Positions 44,819-54,749 of a stretch of DNA of 64,000 nucleotides are shown here, piece by piece. The notes beneath the pieces were generated by a model. That model did no database searches. It saw only the letters and a list, made by a program, of their open reading frames with translations, and had not been told where the DNA came from. The DNA is from Chrysaora quinquecirrha (Eukaryota; Cnidaria; Scyphozoa; Semaeostomeae; Pelagiidae): assembly GCA_014526335.1 (NCBI GenBank), contig JACTAT010000051.1:124001-188000 (forward strand). Reading direction: 5' to 3'. Each line of letters opens with the position of its first letter. The stretch's first letter is position 1. The position numbers were made by a program, and so were the translations under genes.

Positions 44819-45470
44819 TTGGAAACAATATTCACTTCTATCTCTTTAGAACTCATAGATAAAACTATATTTTTAAGGAATGACAGTGAGAATGAAAGTG
44901 CTGATGAACCGAGTGATAATTATTTGTCCTCAGAGATTGAAAGTAATGATTTTTCAGAAGAAGAAGACATATGTTCTTGTACTGAGATAGTGAAGGAAAG
45001 TGATATTGATGAAGATTATGTAAAATCAGTGTATATTGGAATAAAACAAGCTGATGCCGTCTGTATTAAACTGAATGATTTGATTTAATGCGGAAAATTT
45101 AAACATGGTCACATTTTTTACAAAAACCTTTCTGATGTTGTGTACCACCAATATCATGAATACAACCGTGAAGTTGTCGAATGTTTCAACACCATAACTC
45201 ACTTGGGAGGAATGTGAACTACAAATTTTATTCACGTACCAATGAACATTTGCGATGGAAGAAACAGTCATGCTGATGGCGAAATAGACAAAAAACTGTA
45301 TCTTGGTGGTCGTTTGTCAGAAGTATCAAACTGGCTATACTACAGACTCTGGGCTTATTGGATCCCTGTCTCATGCATTCATTGAGCATTCCAATGTCTC
45401 TCATGATGTTAACCATGCAGACAGTCGCATTGAATTCAGCAGTAAAGCATTTTATAATCTGAAATAATTA
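44819..45470 (+). pseudogene. Unrecognised conserved gene, part A (split by a LINE)
   Basis: 44819-45088 gives an acidic stretch (SENESADEPSDNYLSSEIES). The next frame continues with KFKHGHIFYKNLSDVVYHQY and VECFNTITHLGG, and another with QTGYTTDSGLIGSLSHAFIE. These blocks look like a real, once conserved protein. I recall similar uncharacterised proteins from cnidarian genomes but cannot name the family. Frameshifts or small introns lie near 45090, 45210 and 45330. The coding stops near 45440, where LINE sequence begins; part B resumes at 51680. Confidence 0.45.
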
Positions 45471-45539
45471 GCATTCAGATTCAGATTTGGAGGGCTAAAG
45501 TAGCTCGCAACCTCAGAAAAGCGCAAAGTCTAATGTAAA

Positions 45540-46350
45540 GGTCTCAAATAGTAATCTATCTGTAGAAAATAATATGTTAGAGAAAATTAAAAAGCTTGAA
45601 GAAAAGAATCAACTATTAGCAGACAAATGTGATTTAAAATCTCAGATTGATCATCTAAGAGCAAAGATGCTGCATCAAGAAGAAGAGTTATCTTCTCTCA
45701 AGTCCTAAATCCACACAAAGTTAGATATTAAAATTGTACAAAAAAACCAGTTCTCAGGAAAATCTAATGCAAACAGAAGAATTACAGAATAAAAAATCAC
45801 TCTAAATAGCATCCATGAAATAACCAATGACAAATCAACAACGAATAATAATTCTGATATCAAGACCAAGCATTGGTATGGAGTTTGCAGAACATTCTAC
45901 AAAGGTACTTGTGATAACACCAGCTGCAAGTATGAGCATAGGAGAGTGCCAATTTTTCTTTTCTTTAATTCTCCATTAGGATGTTCTAAAGGCAAAGAAT
46001 GCTCTTTCTTGCATGTAAAAATGCAACACTCTACACGCTACAACAATCAAAGGAATAAAAAGGAATCTAGTGAAATTCATGAAGGTGTGATTAGTGACAT
46101 AAGCAGAGAAATACAAATAAAATTTGATTCTTGTTTAGATTAAATGAGTTCCAGCATGACAATGCAGTATCCGCCACCAATCAATCCGATTGGGCATCCC
46201 CATATTGCCATTCAAATTCCGCACCAGTTTCCAATCCGTCAAAAACGAGCTACACAGAATCAATTTGTCCCTCCAATTCATCCCCAAGCTCAGAATGTAT
46301 AAACTCAAAAAACAAAAGCAAATTAACAACCGTAAATTGGATGAAAGGTC
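45540..46350 (+). pseudogene. LINE ORF1 with coiled coil and CCCH zinc fingers
   Basis: A coiled-coil stretch (KLEEKNQLLADKCDLKSQID) is followed, in a second frame, by two CCCH-type fingers. The first is CRTFYKGTCDNTSCKYEH (C-x7-C-x4-C-x3-H); the second is CSKGKECSFLH. CCCH or CCHC fingers after a coiled coil are the usual layout of an RNA-binding ORF1 protein. A Ser/Asn/Pro-rich tail follows. A TAA at 46141 and other breaks interrupt it. Confidence 0.6.
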
Positions 46351-46429
46351 TTTAGTCAAACATTGACTGACTATGTAACAAATTATCTGAGTTAAAAACT
46401 ACCATATTTCAGACTAAGCTGATATAATT

Positions 46430-47252
46430 ATGATTACCCAGAATAATCCTAAGATGACTTCAAATAAACTTCTAGAAAGGGATATTTCTGTTCATGGTTT
46501 TTCTATATACTCGAATTTATCTGATGCTCCAAAAAGAGGTGTTGCAATTTATCTGAAGAATTGTATTTTCGCAAGAGAACTACCATATCAATGCAATGAT
46601 GAATCAGTTGAATCAAAACATGTTGAGCTAACTTTGGCAAACAATGAGAAATTATTATGTGGTGTAATCTATCACAGTCCTTCGTATAATAATCATGAAC
46701 CTCTATGCAAATTGCTGAACCAAATTATAGAATCAAAACAGTATCAGCATATGCTAATTACAGGAGATTTTAATTACCCAGAGATAAACTGGGAAAAGCA
46801 TACAACTCAAACTGATTGCTATCACCCAGCTAACTTGTCCCTGAATACAATTTATGACTGTTTTTTTGATGCAACATATTCATCAGCCAACAAGAAATCA
46901 AGTGAACCAAAAATCAAACTGCCTTGATCTTGTATTAACTACAGACAAAAATGATGTACAGAGAGATGAGCTTACAGCCCTTTTAGGTCGTAGATATCAC
47001 ATGGTAATTGGATTTATGTACTGTTCAAAATCTGAATCAACTTTTAACCCCATTTGTGACCAAGAGAGGTTTTTGTATGAGAAGGGTGATTACCTGAGTA
47101 TAGATGAATTCTTGAAAGAAATAGACTTGAGGAGAGAATTTAAAGGTCTCAATATAACAGATATGATGATTTTTCTTGATTCCAAAATACAATTTGCTAT
47201 GAAAAAATTCATCCCAAAACACAAATTCCAGCAACTTGACCTGTATGGATGA
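46430..47252 (+). pseudogene. LINE apurinic-type endonuclease
   Basis: The frame 46430-46927 contains RGVAIYLKNCI, VELTLANNEKLLCGVIYHSP and the block LITGDFNYPEINWE with the catalytic Asp-x-Asn. The next frame (46854-47252) continues with the end of the domain (SNCLDLVLTTDKNDV and a SDH site changed to YH in RRYHMVIGF). The final histidine is kept but the preceding Asp of the S-D-H motif is lost. A frameshift near 46900 joins the two. The enzyme would nick target DNA for primed reverse transcription. Confidence 0.8.
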
Positions 47253-47769
47253 ACTACAAGATACTTAAATCATTAAAGCAAAAACACAATGCTCAAAAAA
47301 GACGGATAAAAACGGGAAAGATAAAGGAATATAGTCGTTATAAGAGACATAAAAAATATTGCGGACAATATTAAAGACAATCAGAAATATTTTTGGAAAT
47401 ACGTCAATTAGAAATCAAAAGTGAAATTTTCATTTTTTAACCTCAAGTATTGCATAGAATGCATCTGCTGATGAGATCGTAAAAACACAAGAAAGGTCCG
47501 CACTTTTAGAAATCTTCACACATCAAGATCTATTGCAAAAGGAGAGAAGCGTGGGTTGAACAATAGTTAGCTTGTGGCGTTAATTGCTGCATAACATTAG
47601 TTGTAGAACATTTTGCTGGAACTGAGCAGGTGAGGTGGAATGATATCTCTACTCTTTTTCGACATTGAAAGATATTTATTGCCCAAAGGTTGTTAGAATT
47701 TCTCTAACTCCCCCTCACTGATTTTATTGCAGAAATGGACTTTTCTAAATCACCAACTTTTCAACTATT

Positions 47770-47813
47770 GGGGGGTGACTGCCCCTCCTTGTCCCCCTTG
47801 GCTACGCCACTGT
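47770..47813 (-). repeat. hAT-type terminal sequence (single end)
   Basis: On the minus strand the run CAGTGGCGTAGCCAAGGGGG starts at 47813, a common hAT-type transposon terminus, followed by GC-rich sequence. The matching other end was not found upstream. The plus-strand sequence immediately after it (from 47814) is Tc1-like transposase coding sequence, so a hAT element probably inserted into that gene and later lost its left end. Confidence 0.55.
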
Positions 47814-48486
47814 AAACGAGTGAAATTTGCAAGAGCTGTGCTTCAATAGCAGGTTGAAGATTTTTGGAGAAAGAAAATTGCATTTTATCTGGATGCCACT
47901 GGATTCGTTTACAAGAGAAATCCTAAGTACTAAGTGCTGGCCCCTAGAGGGCATGTCTGGAGAATGAAATTAGAAGGCTTGATGCATGGATGCACATCCA
48001 AAGGAAAGACGTGTGGAACTGGGGGAGGGGAATTATGTAAAGATGGTTGTAGCCATTTCTCATGCAAAGGGAACAGTTATTCAAGAGACTTACAAACACA
48101 TAAACAGTGAATATTTTGCTGATTTTTTGAAAAACAACTTCAATATTAGGGTACAGTCAGCAGAGAAAGATTCCCGGTTATGGGTGCAAGATGGTGACCC
48201 TTCACAAAACAGCAAAGTAATGGAATCTGTAGATGGACAACTGTTTTCTATTCCATCCAGAAACCCGGACATGAATCGAATAGAAATTTTTGGCATAGTG
48301 AAAAGGAAACTGAAGGAAGATGCGATTTCTCAGAACATTTACGTGGAAACCATAGATGAGTTTGAAACCAGAATTAGAAGAACGATAGAGTCATTGCCAT
48401 TGTCTATAATTGATAACACAATAGAATGCATGTATAAGAGAATGGAAATGATAATTGACTGCAAGAGGGATCGGTTGAAGTATTAA
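47814..48486 (+). pseudogene. Tc1/mariner-superfamily transposase, 5'-truncated
   Basis: The open frame 47986-48486 includes VVAISHAKGTVIQETYKHIN, SRLWVQDGDPSQNSKVM (second catalytic Asp) and PSRNPDMNRIEIFGIVKRKL (third acidic residue in the N-P-D-x-N-x-I-E box). The first Asp is seen upstream in another frame as FYLDATGFVYKRNP (47875-47930). The layout is DDE/D with an E at the third position. The N-terminal helix-turn-helix half is absent. Frameshifts lie at about 47850, 47935 and 47990. The enzyme would cut and paste DNA at TA sites. Confidence 0.8.
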
Positions 48487-48689
48487 TGTGATATATAGAA
48501 CAGTTACTATATAGGATAATATGCCATATGTTATATAACATTGAAATTAAAATGTAAACTTGACTGTATGTTGTTCACATAGTTTGCAAAATGTATTTCG
48601 ACTGTGAGTGTTTGATATTTTTTTATCTTGCTGTTCGTGCTTGTAAAATAATTTTTTGTAAAGAATTATGCTTCTAAACGGGTTTGCAA

Positions 48690-48870
48690 CAGGTCACCAA
48701 CCAGTCACCATGGACATCTCTTAACTACAGTACATCACTGAACGAACACCAACAGGTTGCCATTCTATTTAAAAAAATATATATCTTATTTTATTAAAGA
48801 AATGGTGACCCGTTGGTGACTGGTGCAATAATGTGCGTAAGTTAGAGAATGCTTTTGGTGGCCCGTTGGT
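48690..48870. repeat. Imperfect inverted repeat
   Basis: 'caggtcaccaaccagtcaccat' near 48690 is matched in reverse complement by 'atggtgacccgttggtgactggtg' near 48801, about 90 bp apart. A third related run ('ggtggcccgttggtgaccc') follows near 48855. It may be the end of a small transposon or a MITE; no duplication identified. Confidence 0.5.
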
Positions 48871-49150
48871 GACCCTTAAAACTGTCTCAACCACTAGGCC
48901 TGGTCAAGACGATTCTCTCTGTATTCTCTGTATAAAAAAACAAAACAAACTAACTACAAAACAAAAGTATAATGCTAAATGTGGCGTGAATTAAAGAGTC
49001 AATACATCACATGTCCATTCCAAGCCATACAAGCTCTGAAAAGCAGCGCTTGCACCTTGGTACCACTTTCACGTCTCTCTCTCTCTGCAATCTAGCAAAA
49101 TCTGAAGAATTTCCACCTTATGTCCATCATTTCATTCTCCCTTTCATCTT

Positions 49151-49701
49151 TTATGTTATACCGGCCTGGGTATCTGATTGATTCTTTGCTTGTTGGAAAT
49201 ATAGGAGTATCCCTATTGAAGAGATTATCCTTTGCATAGCTGGTGTTTGGAGCCGCAAAATGAATTGTTTGCCCCTACAAAAGTAAAGCATGTCCTTCCA
49301 AGGCAAGATATCAGCAGAATATCGAAAATCATTCAAGAAAATGATATTTGCCTTATCAGCACCAAGCTGTGCATAGCTTGTGCTGGCAGGATTCGTGAAC
49401 ATTGAAAATAGCTCGTTCAATGGGTCCAGGAGAAAAGTTTTGCCACAGTTGGCAGGACCTACAATCATTATGTTTGATGCTTTCCACAGCCTTTCAAAAG
49501 CAACTCTCTGATCGCATCTGTGAAAATACAGGCATTGACACCATTGTTTTTTAATAATTTCCTAGCATAGATAAGCCACAAAACATTGCAGCCTTCAGGG
49601 CAGGCACCTGAAGCTGCCTCATTGACAATTTCCATTCTGGACAACTTGCTCAGGACAATTGTGTCAGGTGCATTTTGGATTTTGCTTCTCCCCTTCTCCA
49701 C
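49151..49701 (-). pseudogene. SF3-type helicase fragment (parvovirus NS1-like P-loop ATPase)
   Basis: The minus strand gives a helical lead-in (AIRELLLKGCGKH, 49468-49701), then MIVGPANCGKTFLLDPLNEL, a Walker A of the G-P-x-N-x-G-K-T kind found in NS1/Rep SF3 helicases. NIIFLNDFRYSADILPW follows, where the aspartate marks Walker B. The final part is frameshifted, and the 'motif C' region is degraded. The first two frames are offset by one base near 49470. This could be an old viral insertion or the helicase of a mobile element. It is antisense to the surrounding LINE. Confidence 0.65.
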
Positions 49702-49854
49702 AATTCAATGCGACTGTGTTGATGTACTATCAAAAAACACAACATTGACTTGGGGGGTTAGGGGTTCTGGTGAAAAAACTGATTGTGTAGAGTAATGGAT
49801 TCGATATTTTGTTACAAATAGTCCTCAGTCTCAGTTAATTTAGATTCACATAAA

Positions 49855-50790
49855 AGGTTCCAAGCACGAAAAAGAAAACTACCGGCCAATGAGTTTGACA
49901 TCAGTAATTTGCCGAATGCTTGAAAAGATCATAAAAGAAAAAATAGTAAATCACTTGGATGTAAATAACATATTTTGTCAAGAGCAATTTTGTTTTAGGG
50001 GCAAATGGTCTTGTGTTTAACAGTTGGTTGAATGTTTTGAAGAATGGACCACATTAATTGATGAAAGTAAAGATGTTGATGTAGTCTATTTTGATTTTTC
50101 TAAAGCTTTTGACTCTGTTCCACATGCACGACTTTCAAAAAAACTGTACGCCTGTGGTATAAGAGGAAAGTTACTTTCGTAGATAAAAGATTTTCTATCT
50201 AACAGAAAACAAAAAGTTGTTCTTCATGGATTCAAACAAGCATGGACAAATGTTATCAGTGGTGTACCCAAAGGAAGCGTTTTAGGACCTATTTTATTCC
50301 TCATTTATATTAACCACCTACAAGAACATATTAAAACTTGTTGAACAAAAATATTTGTAGATGACGTAAAAATTTATTATCAGTCTGAAGGGTACAGATC
50401 TGAGATACAAGCGGATATTGATGAGATTGATCAGTGTTTGAGAAAATGGCAATTGAGTCCAAACTTCGGCAAATGTCTGTATAACATCTTGGCAGCAAAA
50501 ACAAATCAAGAACATACAGTTTACACGACGAAGAAAGCAATACACAATCATCTATTAATTGTCCTAACTCAGTGAAAGACCTGGGAGTAATTATTGACAA
50601 TAAACTAAAATTTGACAAACATATTAATGACGCAGTAAAACATGCAAATGGAGGTTTAGCGTCAATCAAGAGATCTATTAAATACATCAACAAATACGGT
50701 TTCAACAAACTCTATAAATTTATTGTATGGCCCATATTAGAATACCGGGGAGCTTTTAGTCAAATAGATGTGTTTGTGTTACGGCTTTAC
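49855..50790 (+). pseudogene. LINE reverse transcriptase
   Basis: Blocks in order: KENYRPMSLTSVICRMLEKI, then VYFDFSKAFDSVPHARL (first catalytic Asp), SGVPKGSVLGPILFLIYINH and FVDDVKIYYQS (DD pair). A VKDLGVIIDNKLKFDKHIND block lies at 50572-50640. In-frame stops at about 50020, 50180 and 50341 and a frameshift near 50470 disable it. The RT opens abruptly at 49855, where the coding for the preceding ~90 residues should be. This is the boundary of the inserted cluster. Confidence 0.85.
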
Positions 50791-51679
50791 TAATAAACTG
50801 CTGTGGAACTCCAGAGGAACTGTCTTTCGGCGATTGATGCCTGATTTAACGTGCAAGGAACACGGAGCCAGAGACAGACCAGAGAGACAGAGAGAGAGAC
50901 GAGCGTTTCGTATTAACAATCAACTGAACTATCTACTGAACTAAATATTTACAAAGAAACACAGGTATTTAAAGTTGAAATACGGAAGTTGGTTGAGAAT
51001 ATGAACGGTACAAATAAGGAAAATAGCTATGATAAGATGTTGAAGGAAAGGCAATGAGAATCGAGAAGGTAGACAAACAAGGCAATGATTGAAGTAACGT
51101 GGGAATGACCGTAATGCAGGCATCTGTGGGTGTAGTGACTGACGTGGGTGATGCCGAGATAATGAGATGCGTTGCTAAGTGATGGGAAACAACAGAATGA
51201 ATGAACAGTAATTGAAATAGTCAAAAATGATAAGGAAGGACCTAAACAAAAGAATGTCTAATTCACTACAAGCTATTTGGCATCCATATCTTGTAAGACA
51301 TATTAAGTCAATCAGACGAGTCTAGAAAAGAGCAACAAAGTTGGTATCAAATATTAGAATGTGTGTTATAAAGAAAGACTATAATTTCTGCAGCTCCTAT
51401 CCCTTGGATATAGACGCAAAAGATGAGATATGATTCTTGTTTTTTAATATTTAAATGGAAAGATTGATATAAACCAAGATGTTTTCTTCAAAATGGAACA
51501 GTCTTCCTGATGAAATAGTGAATGCGAAATCAGTGAAAGAACTTGAAAAGCTATATGACTTAAGTAATATAAGCATACTTTTTACATGCATATTTGATTA
51601 GAACTCTCAGGGCTTTATAGGCTAAATGAATTTTACCCCTTATTTGTTATATTATTATTATTATTATCTAATTGATAGG

Positions 51680-51837
51680 GATGACCTGGTTGTAACACCT
51701 TGCACGTATGCAAATGATGGTGCAGCTTTAAAGCCAGCAATCAAGTTTGATCCAATGTTAAAAGAGTGTGTTGCGCTAAAGGTTCCAGTGAACCTAGCGT
51801 ATGCAAATCTTGCTCCTGCACCTGAATAATTAAAAGA
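51680..51837 (+). pseudogene. Unrecognised conserved gene, part B
   Basis: Directly after the LINE's (ATT)n tail the frame reads DDLVVTPCTYANDGAALKPA, IKFDPMLKECVALKVPVNL and, after the TAA at 51827, a few more residues (LKEQIITEATVS). The block has the look of a conserved domain and plausibly continues part A (44819-45470), in the same orientation. I cannot name the family. Confidence 0.4.
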
Positions 51838-51913
51838 ACAAATAATCACTGAAGCAACAGTGTCTTAGTTTTCTACAATGCCTGCAAGAATACTTGGAAC
51901 GCCAGGTTGAATT

Positions 51914-52076
51914 TCCTACTCAATGCCACATCTCCCCTCCCCCCTCTACAAACAATGTTGGTTTAATGAATGATAAAACTTTTCAGGTGCACATGAACAT
52001 TGAAATCATGTAGCAGCACCCTTCAACATGACAAAACAACATTGTATCAGGGGGAGGGGGATTGAGTCTGTGAGTT
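51914..52076. repeat. ~160-bp inverted-repeat element (MITE-like)
   Basis: 'actcaatgccacatctcccctcccccctctacaaacaatgttgg' at 51918 is matched in reverse by 'caacattgtatcagggggagggggattgagt' ending at 52070. The loop is about 80 bp. No coding capacity. Its flanks show no clear duplication. Confidence 0.5.
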
Positions 52077-52122
52077 GTGCTTGGAATTGTAAACACTCTT
52101 TCATGGGAAAAAGGCTAGAAAT

Positions 52123-52492
52123 ATGATGGGTGTTCGAACAAATTCTGGCAGGCATTGTAAGTTATCTGAATTATCCAAGAGAATCGAGAAAGATGCTGTT
52201 GATTCTTCTCTTTTCGTAAAGTTTAAGGCATACTGTTGGCAAAAGTTGGAAGAAATATATGTCTCAGTCGAGACAGCGATGATTGAGGATATAAGGATGG
52301 CAATGAATAAATCCAGCATTGAAAAAAAAACCAGGAAGTATTTGTCATTGCAGAGGAACAAAGAAATGACTGAGCAATGGCTGGCTGTACTCCACAGTAT
52401 GGGTATCGTTAACATGGAAATCATGAAGCTGGAGATGATGCATGGGACATGGATGTTGGACCTCATTGTAGCCTTACGCATGCATATGGCAG
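52123..52492 (+). CDS. Exon of an unrecognised gene (1 of 2)
   Basis: An open 123-codon stretch from an ATG at 52123, possibly preceded by an acceptor near 52112. It encodes a helical, charged peptide with no transmembrane segment (LSELSKRIEKDAVDSSLFVK, then KTRKYLSLQRNKEM). It ends at CAG|GTAAAT. Joining to the exon at 52632 restores an open frame in phase 1. No family recognised; may be the 3' part of the split gene at 44.8 and 51.7 kb. Confidence 0.4.
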
Positions 52493-52631
52493 GTAAATAA
52501 TATATTTCATCCGCAGAAAGATGTATTCATATTCTTGAAAAATGCACAAATATAATTTGCTCACTTGTGATTCAAGTGCTGAGTATGTTGTGTGAGTATC
52601 TCTATTTACATACTCGTTTCTATTTTTTAAG

Positions 52632-52879
52632 GAATGATGTTAAGCAGTGCTGTAACAAGTGAGGAGGCAGATATTGCCTTGGAAGTCTCCTTGAGCAAAT
52701 CAGAGCTTGCAAAAGTCAGATACTTGTCGGGTTGGAAGATTTTTGAAGAGCGAAGTGCATCATTGACAGGAGCAATTGATCCACGAATGCAAAACTCCAA
52801 AGAAAAGTTCAAGAGGAATCAAAGACCCTCAAAGCAATCAACTCCCTCGTTATGTCATGAGACGAAGTTGTCTGAATGA
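52632..52879 (+). CDS. Exon of an unrecognised gene (2 of 2)
   Basis: Follows an acceptor (TATTTTTTAAG). The phase matches the donor at 52493. It encodes ALEVSLSKSELAKVRYLSGW, then a basic tail (KEKFKRNQRPSKQS), and a TGA at 52877. The motif K-x-x-Y-L-x-G-W has the look of a conserved helix but is not identified. Confidence 0.4.
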
Positions 52880-54225
52880 CAACGAATGAAGGTCAATAAA
52901 CATATTTTCTATATTACTAAACTCCTTAAAATGCAAATTAGGTTGCCCATTGTTATGGCCGTTTGTTCGATTACACAAGAAAGGCTCTTTTCCTGGGCCA
53001 CCTAGAAACCTGGTTCTTTTTTAGACCGACGCCCTTTCTGCTCAGGTAGTGCATGCCATATTTTTTTAAATGTTTTGAGAATCAAAAGTTTGTTAAAAGT
53101 TCGATTTTATCTCGACTTCAACAAGTTTTGGTTTTGATTGCGGCCATCTATTATGGTCCTTTCACTACACGTACATTGAATCTTTTGCGTGCAACTCTCA
53201 GGGGTTTATTCAGTGACTTGCGGCTTTAAAAGCCTGGATTCCATACAAAATCTTAACTGTCGTGCAACTATCGCACAATCGCGAGACATGAGAATTTCTT
53301 TTTGTACGATTATCGCACGACCATCAATACAAATGCTGACATTTTGGTCGTAAGAGAGCCTCCAAGATTACATTACTACAATTTAGTCGTGATGTAGTCT
53401 TTCTTACAAGATATTTTGAGATATCAAAATGAAACATGTTTTCCAGACAATGGATACCTTTCCCAGCGGTATATTCATTGACAGCGTGTGTTTGTGTCTT
53501 ATCTCTCAACTTCACGCTCAAATACAATACTACATTACTGTTGTGAACAAAAAAGGCTTTTCCGTAAAAGCTTTTTATGTCAACAAAAGTCCCAAGATGA
53601 AAGTAGAATTTTAAGAGTTAAGAATGAAATTTGAAAGAGTATGAAAGTTTCTGGTGATTTTTCAAGGATTTCCTTTTCTGCCACTAAATAGATGATTCCA
53701 GGTGAATTAGACATTTCTGGGTGGTTTTGGGTGCTTTTCACCAAGCTATGGTTCGTTTTGAGTGCTTTTGGCTGGTTTTGGGCAATTTTGGGTTGTTTCG
53801 CGTTTGGTAAGTACGTTTTCACGTTTTCAGGGGTCAAAGCACGTCAAAGGACAGTAGGAGACTGTAATTCATTTTGGAAGTTTACTCATTCTTTCCGTTC
53901 TCAAGAAGAGTTCTTGCTTTGATTATTTCCAATATAGTGAGATATTTATTGTTCATGAAGGACATTTAGATTAAAGTCTGCGATGAGATAGGGATAGGAT
54001 TTTCTAATTTACACAGCAATAATACTGCTAATTTTGCGTCTTAAGTTGACACAAAAGCGTTTGGAATATTCTCAGTACATCTGGAAATTTGGTGGCAAAA
54101 ATTTCATTAAGCATTTACCATCGAACTGTTTGACTTTTATTTAGGCTGTTAGTAATAGGATTTTCGAGTGCAGACAGGGCATAGAAACGTTGCATAAGAA
54201 TTCAAGTGGATGGAAAACAGTCAGA
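52880..54225. other. Gene-free spacer left of the integrase-HECT transposon
   Basis: No supported gene. Overlapping frames at 53324-53614 and 53580-53922 appear on both strands in low-complexity T-rich sequence ('ttttgggtg' repeats near 53720-53800). Nothing else seen. Confidence 0.4.
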
Positions 54226-54231
54226 GATACC

Positions 54232-54620
54232 TATGGCTGCCCATTTGTAGCAAAATTCAAACCCCAGAATAAGCTTTCAATACCTGATAAAAATGCATTC
54301 TTATTCAATGCTTAGTAAAATGTATTAAATTGAAAAACCAATTTATCTATGCAATTCAATCAAAAATTACAAATTCAATGCAAATAGTGCAAATATCCGT
54401 TCAATCTTTTTGTGCAAATATTCATTCAATCTTTTTGCAAATATTCATTCAATCTTTTTGCAAATATTCATTCAATCTTTTTGCAAATATTCATTCAATC
54501 TTTTTGCAAATATTCATTCAATCTTTTTGCAAATATTCATTCAATCTTTTTGTGCAAATATTCATTCAATCTTTTTGCAAATATTCATTCAATCTTTTTG
54601 CAAATGTTCATATTGTTCAA
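54232..54620 (+). repeat. Left terminal inverted repeat with 23-bp minisatellite
   Basis: Unique part 54232-54403, then about nine units of 'caaatattcattcaatctttttg' (23 bp, sometimes with an added 'tg') to about 54612. The unique part matches the right end at all but a few bases. The minisatellite could hold repeated transposase-binding sites, as in other elements with subterminal repeats; this is inference. Confidence 0.92.
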
Positions 54621-54749
54621 TTTTTTTTTAATGCATTCGAGGCTTGGAAGTTTTTGAATACGAGGCTTGGAATTTTTCGCGCCAAAGCTAGCATGCAGGA
54701 TGCCAAAGCCAAATTCCATTTGATATCGTTTTTGTGTTGGAGGAGAATC

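Larger units (their letters stand above)
45480..51665 (+). mobile_element. LINE retrotransposon (CR1-like), itself interrupted
   Basis: The plus strand holds ORF1 with CCCH fingers (45540-46350), an APE-type endonuclease (46430-47250), a linker (to about 47540) and then, after 2.3 kb of foreign sequence, an RT (49855-50770) and an (ATT)n tail ending near 51665. The tail and the domain order are typical of CR1-like LINEs. The RT's N-terminal blocks are missing at the second junction. Many frameshifts make it inactive. Confidence 0.8.

Noticed and set aside
49586..49795. Plus-strand frame at the helicase fragment
   Set aside because: It is antisense to the NS1-like helicase lead-in and shows no domain.
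54330..54657. Open frames through the left minisatellite, including a longer N-terminus for the HECT frame
   Set aside because: The 23-bp unit has no stop in any frame, so long frames arise automatically. The repeated peptide is an artefact, and the ATG at 54750 after the repeat is the better start.
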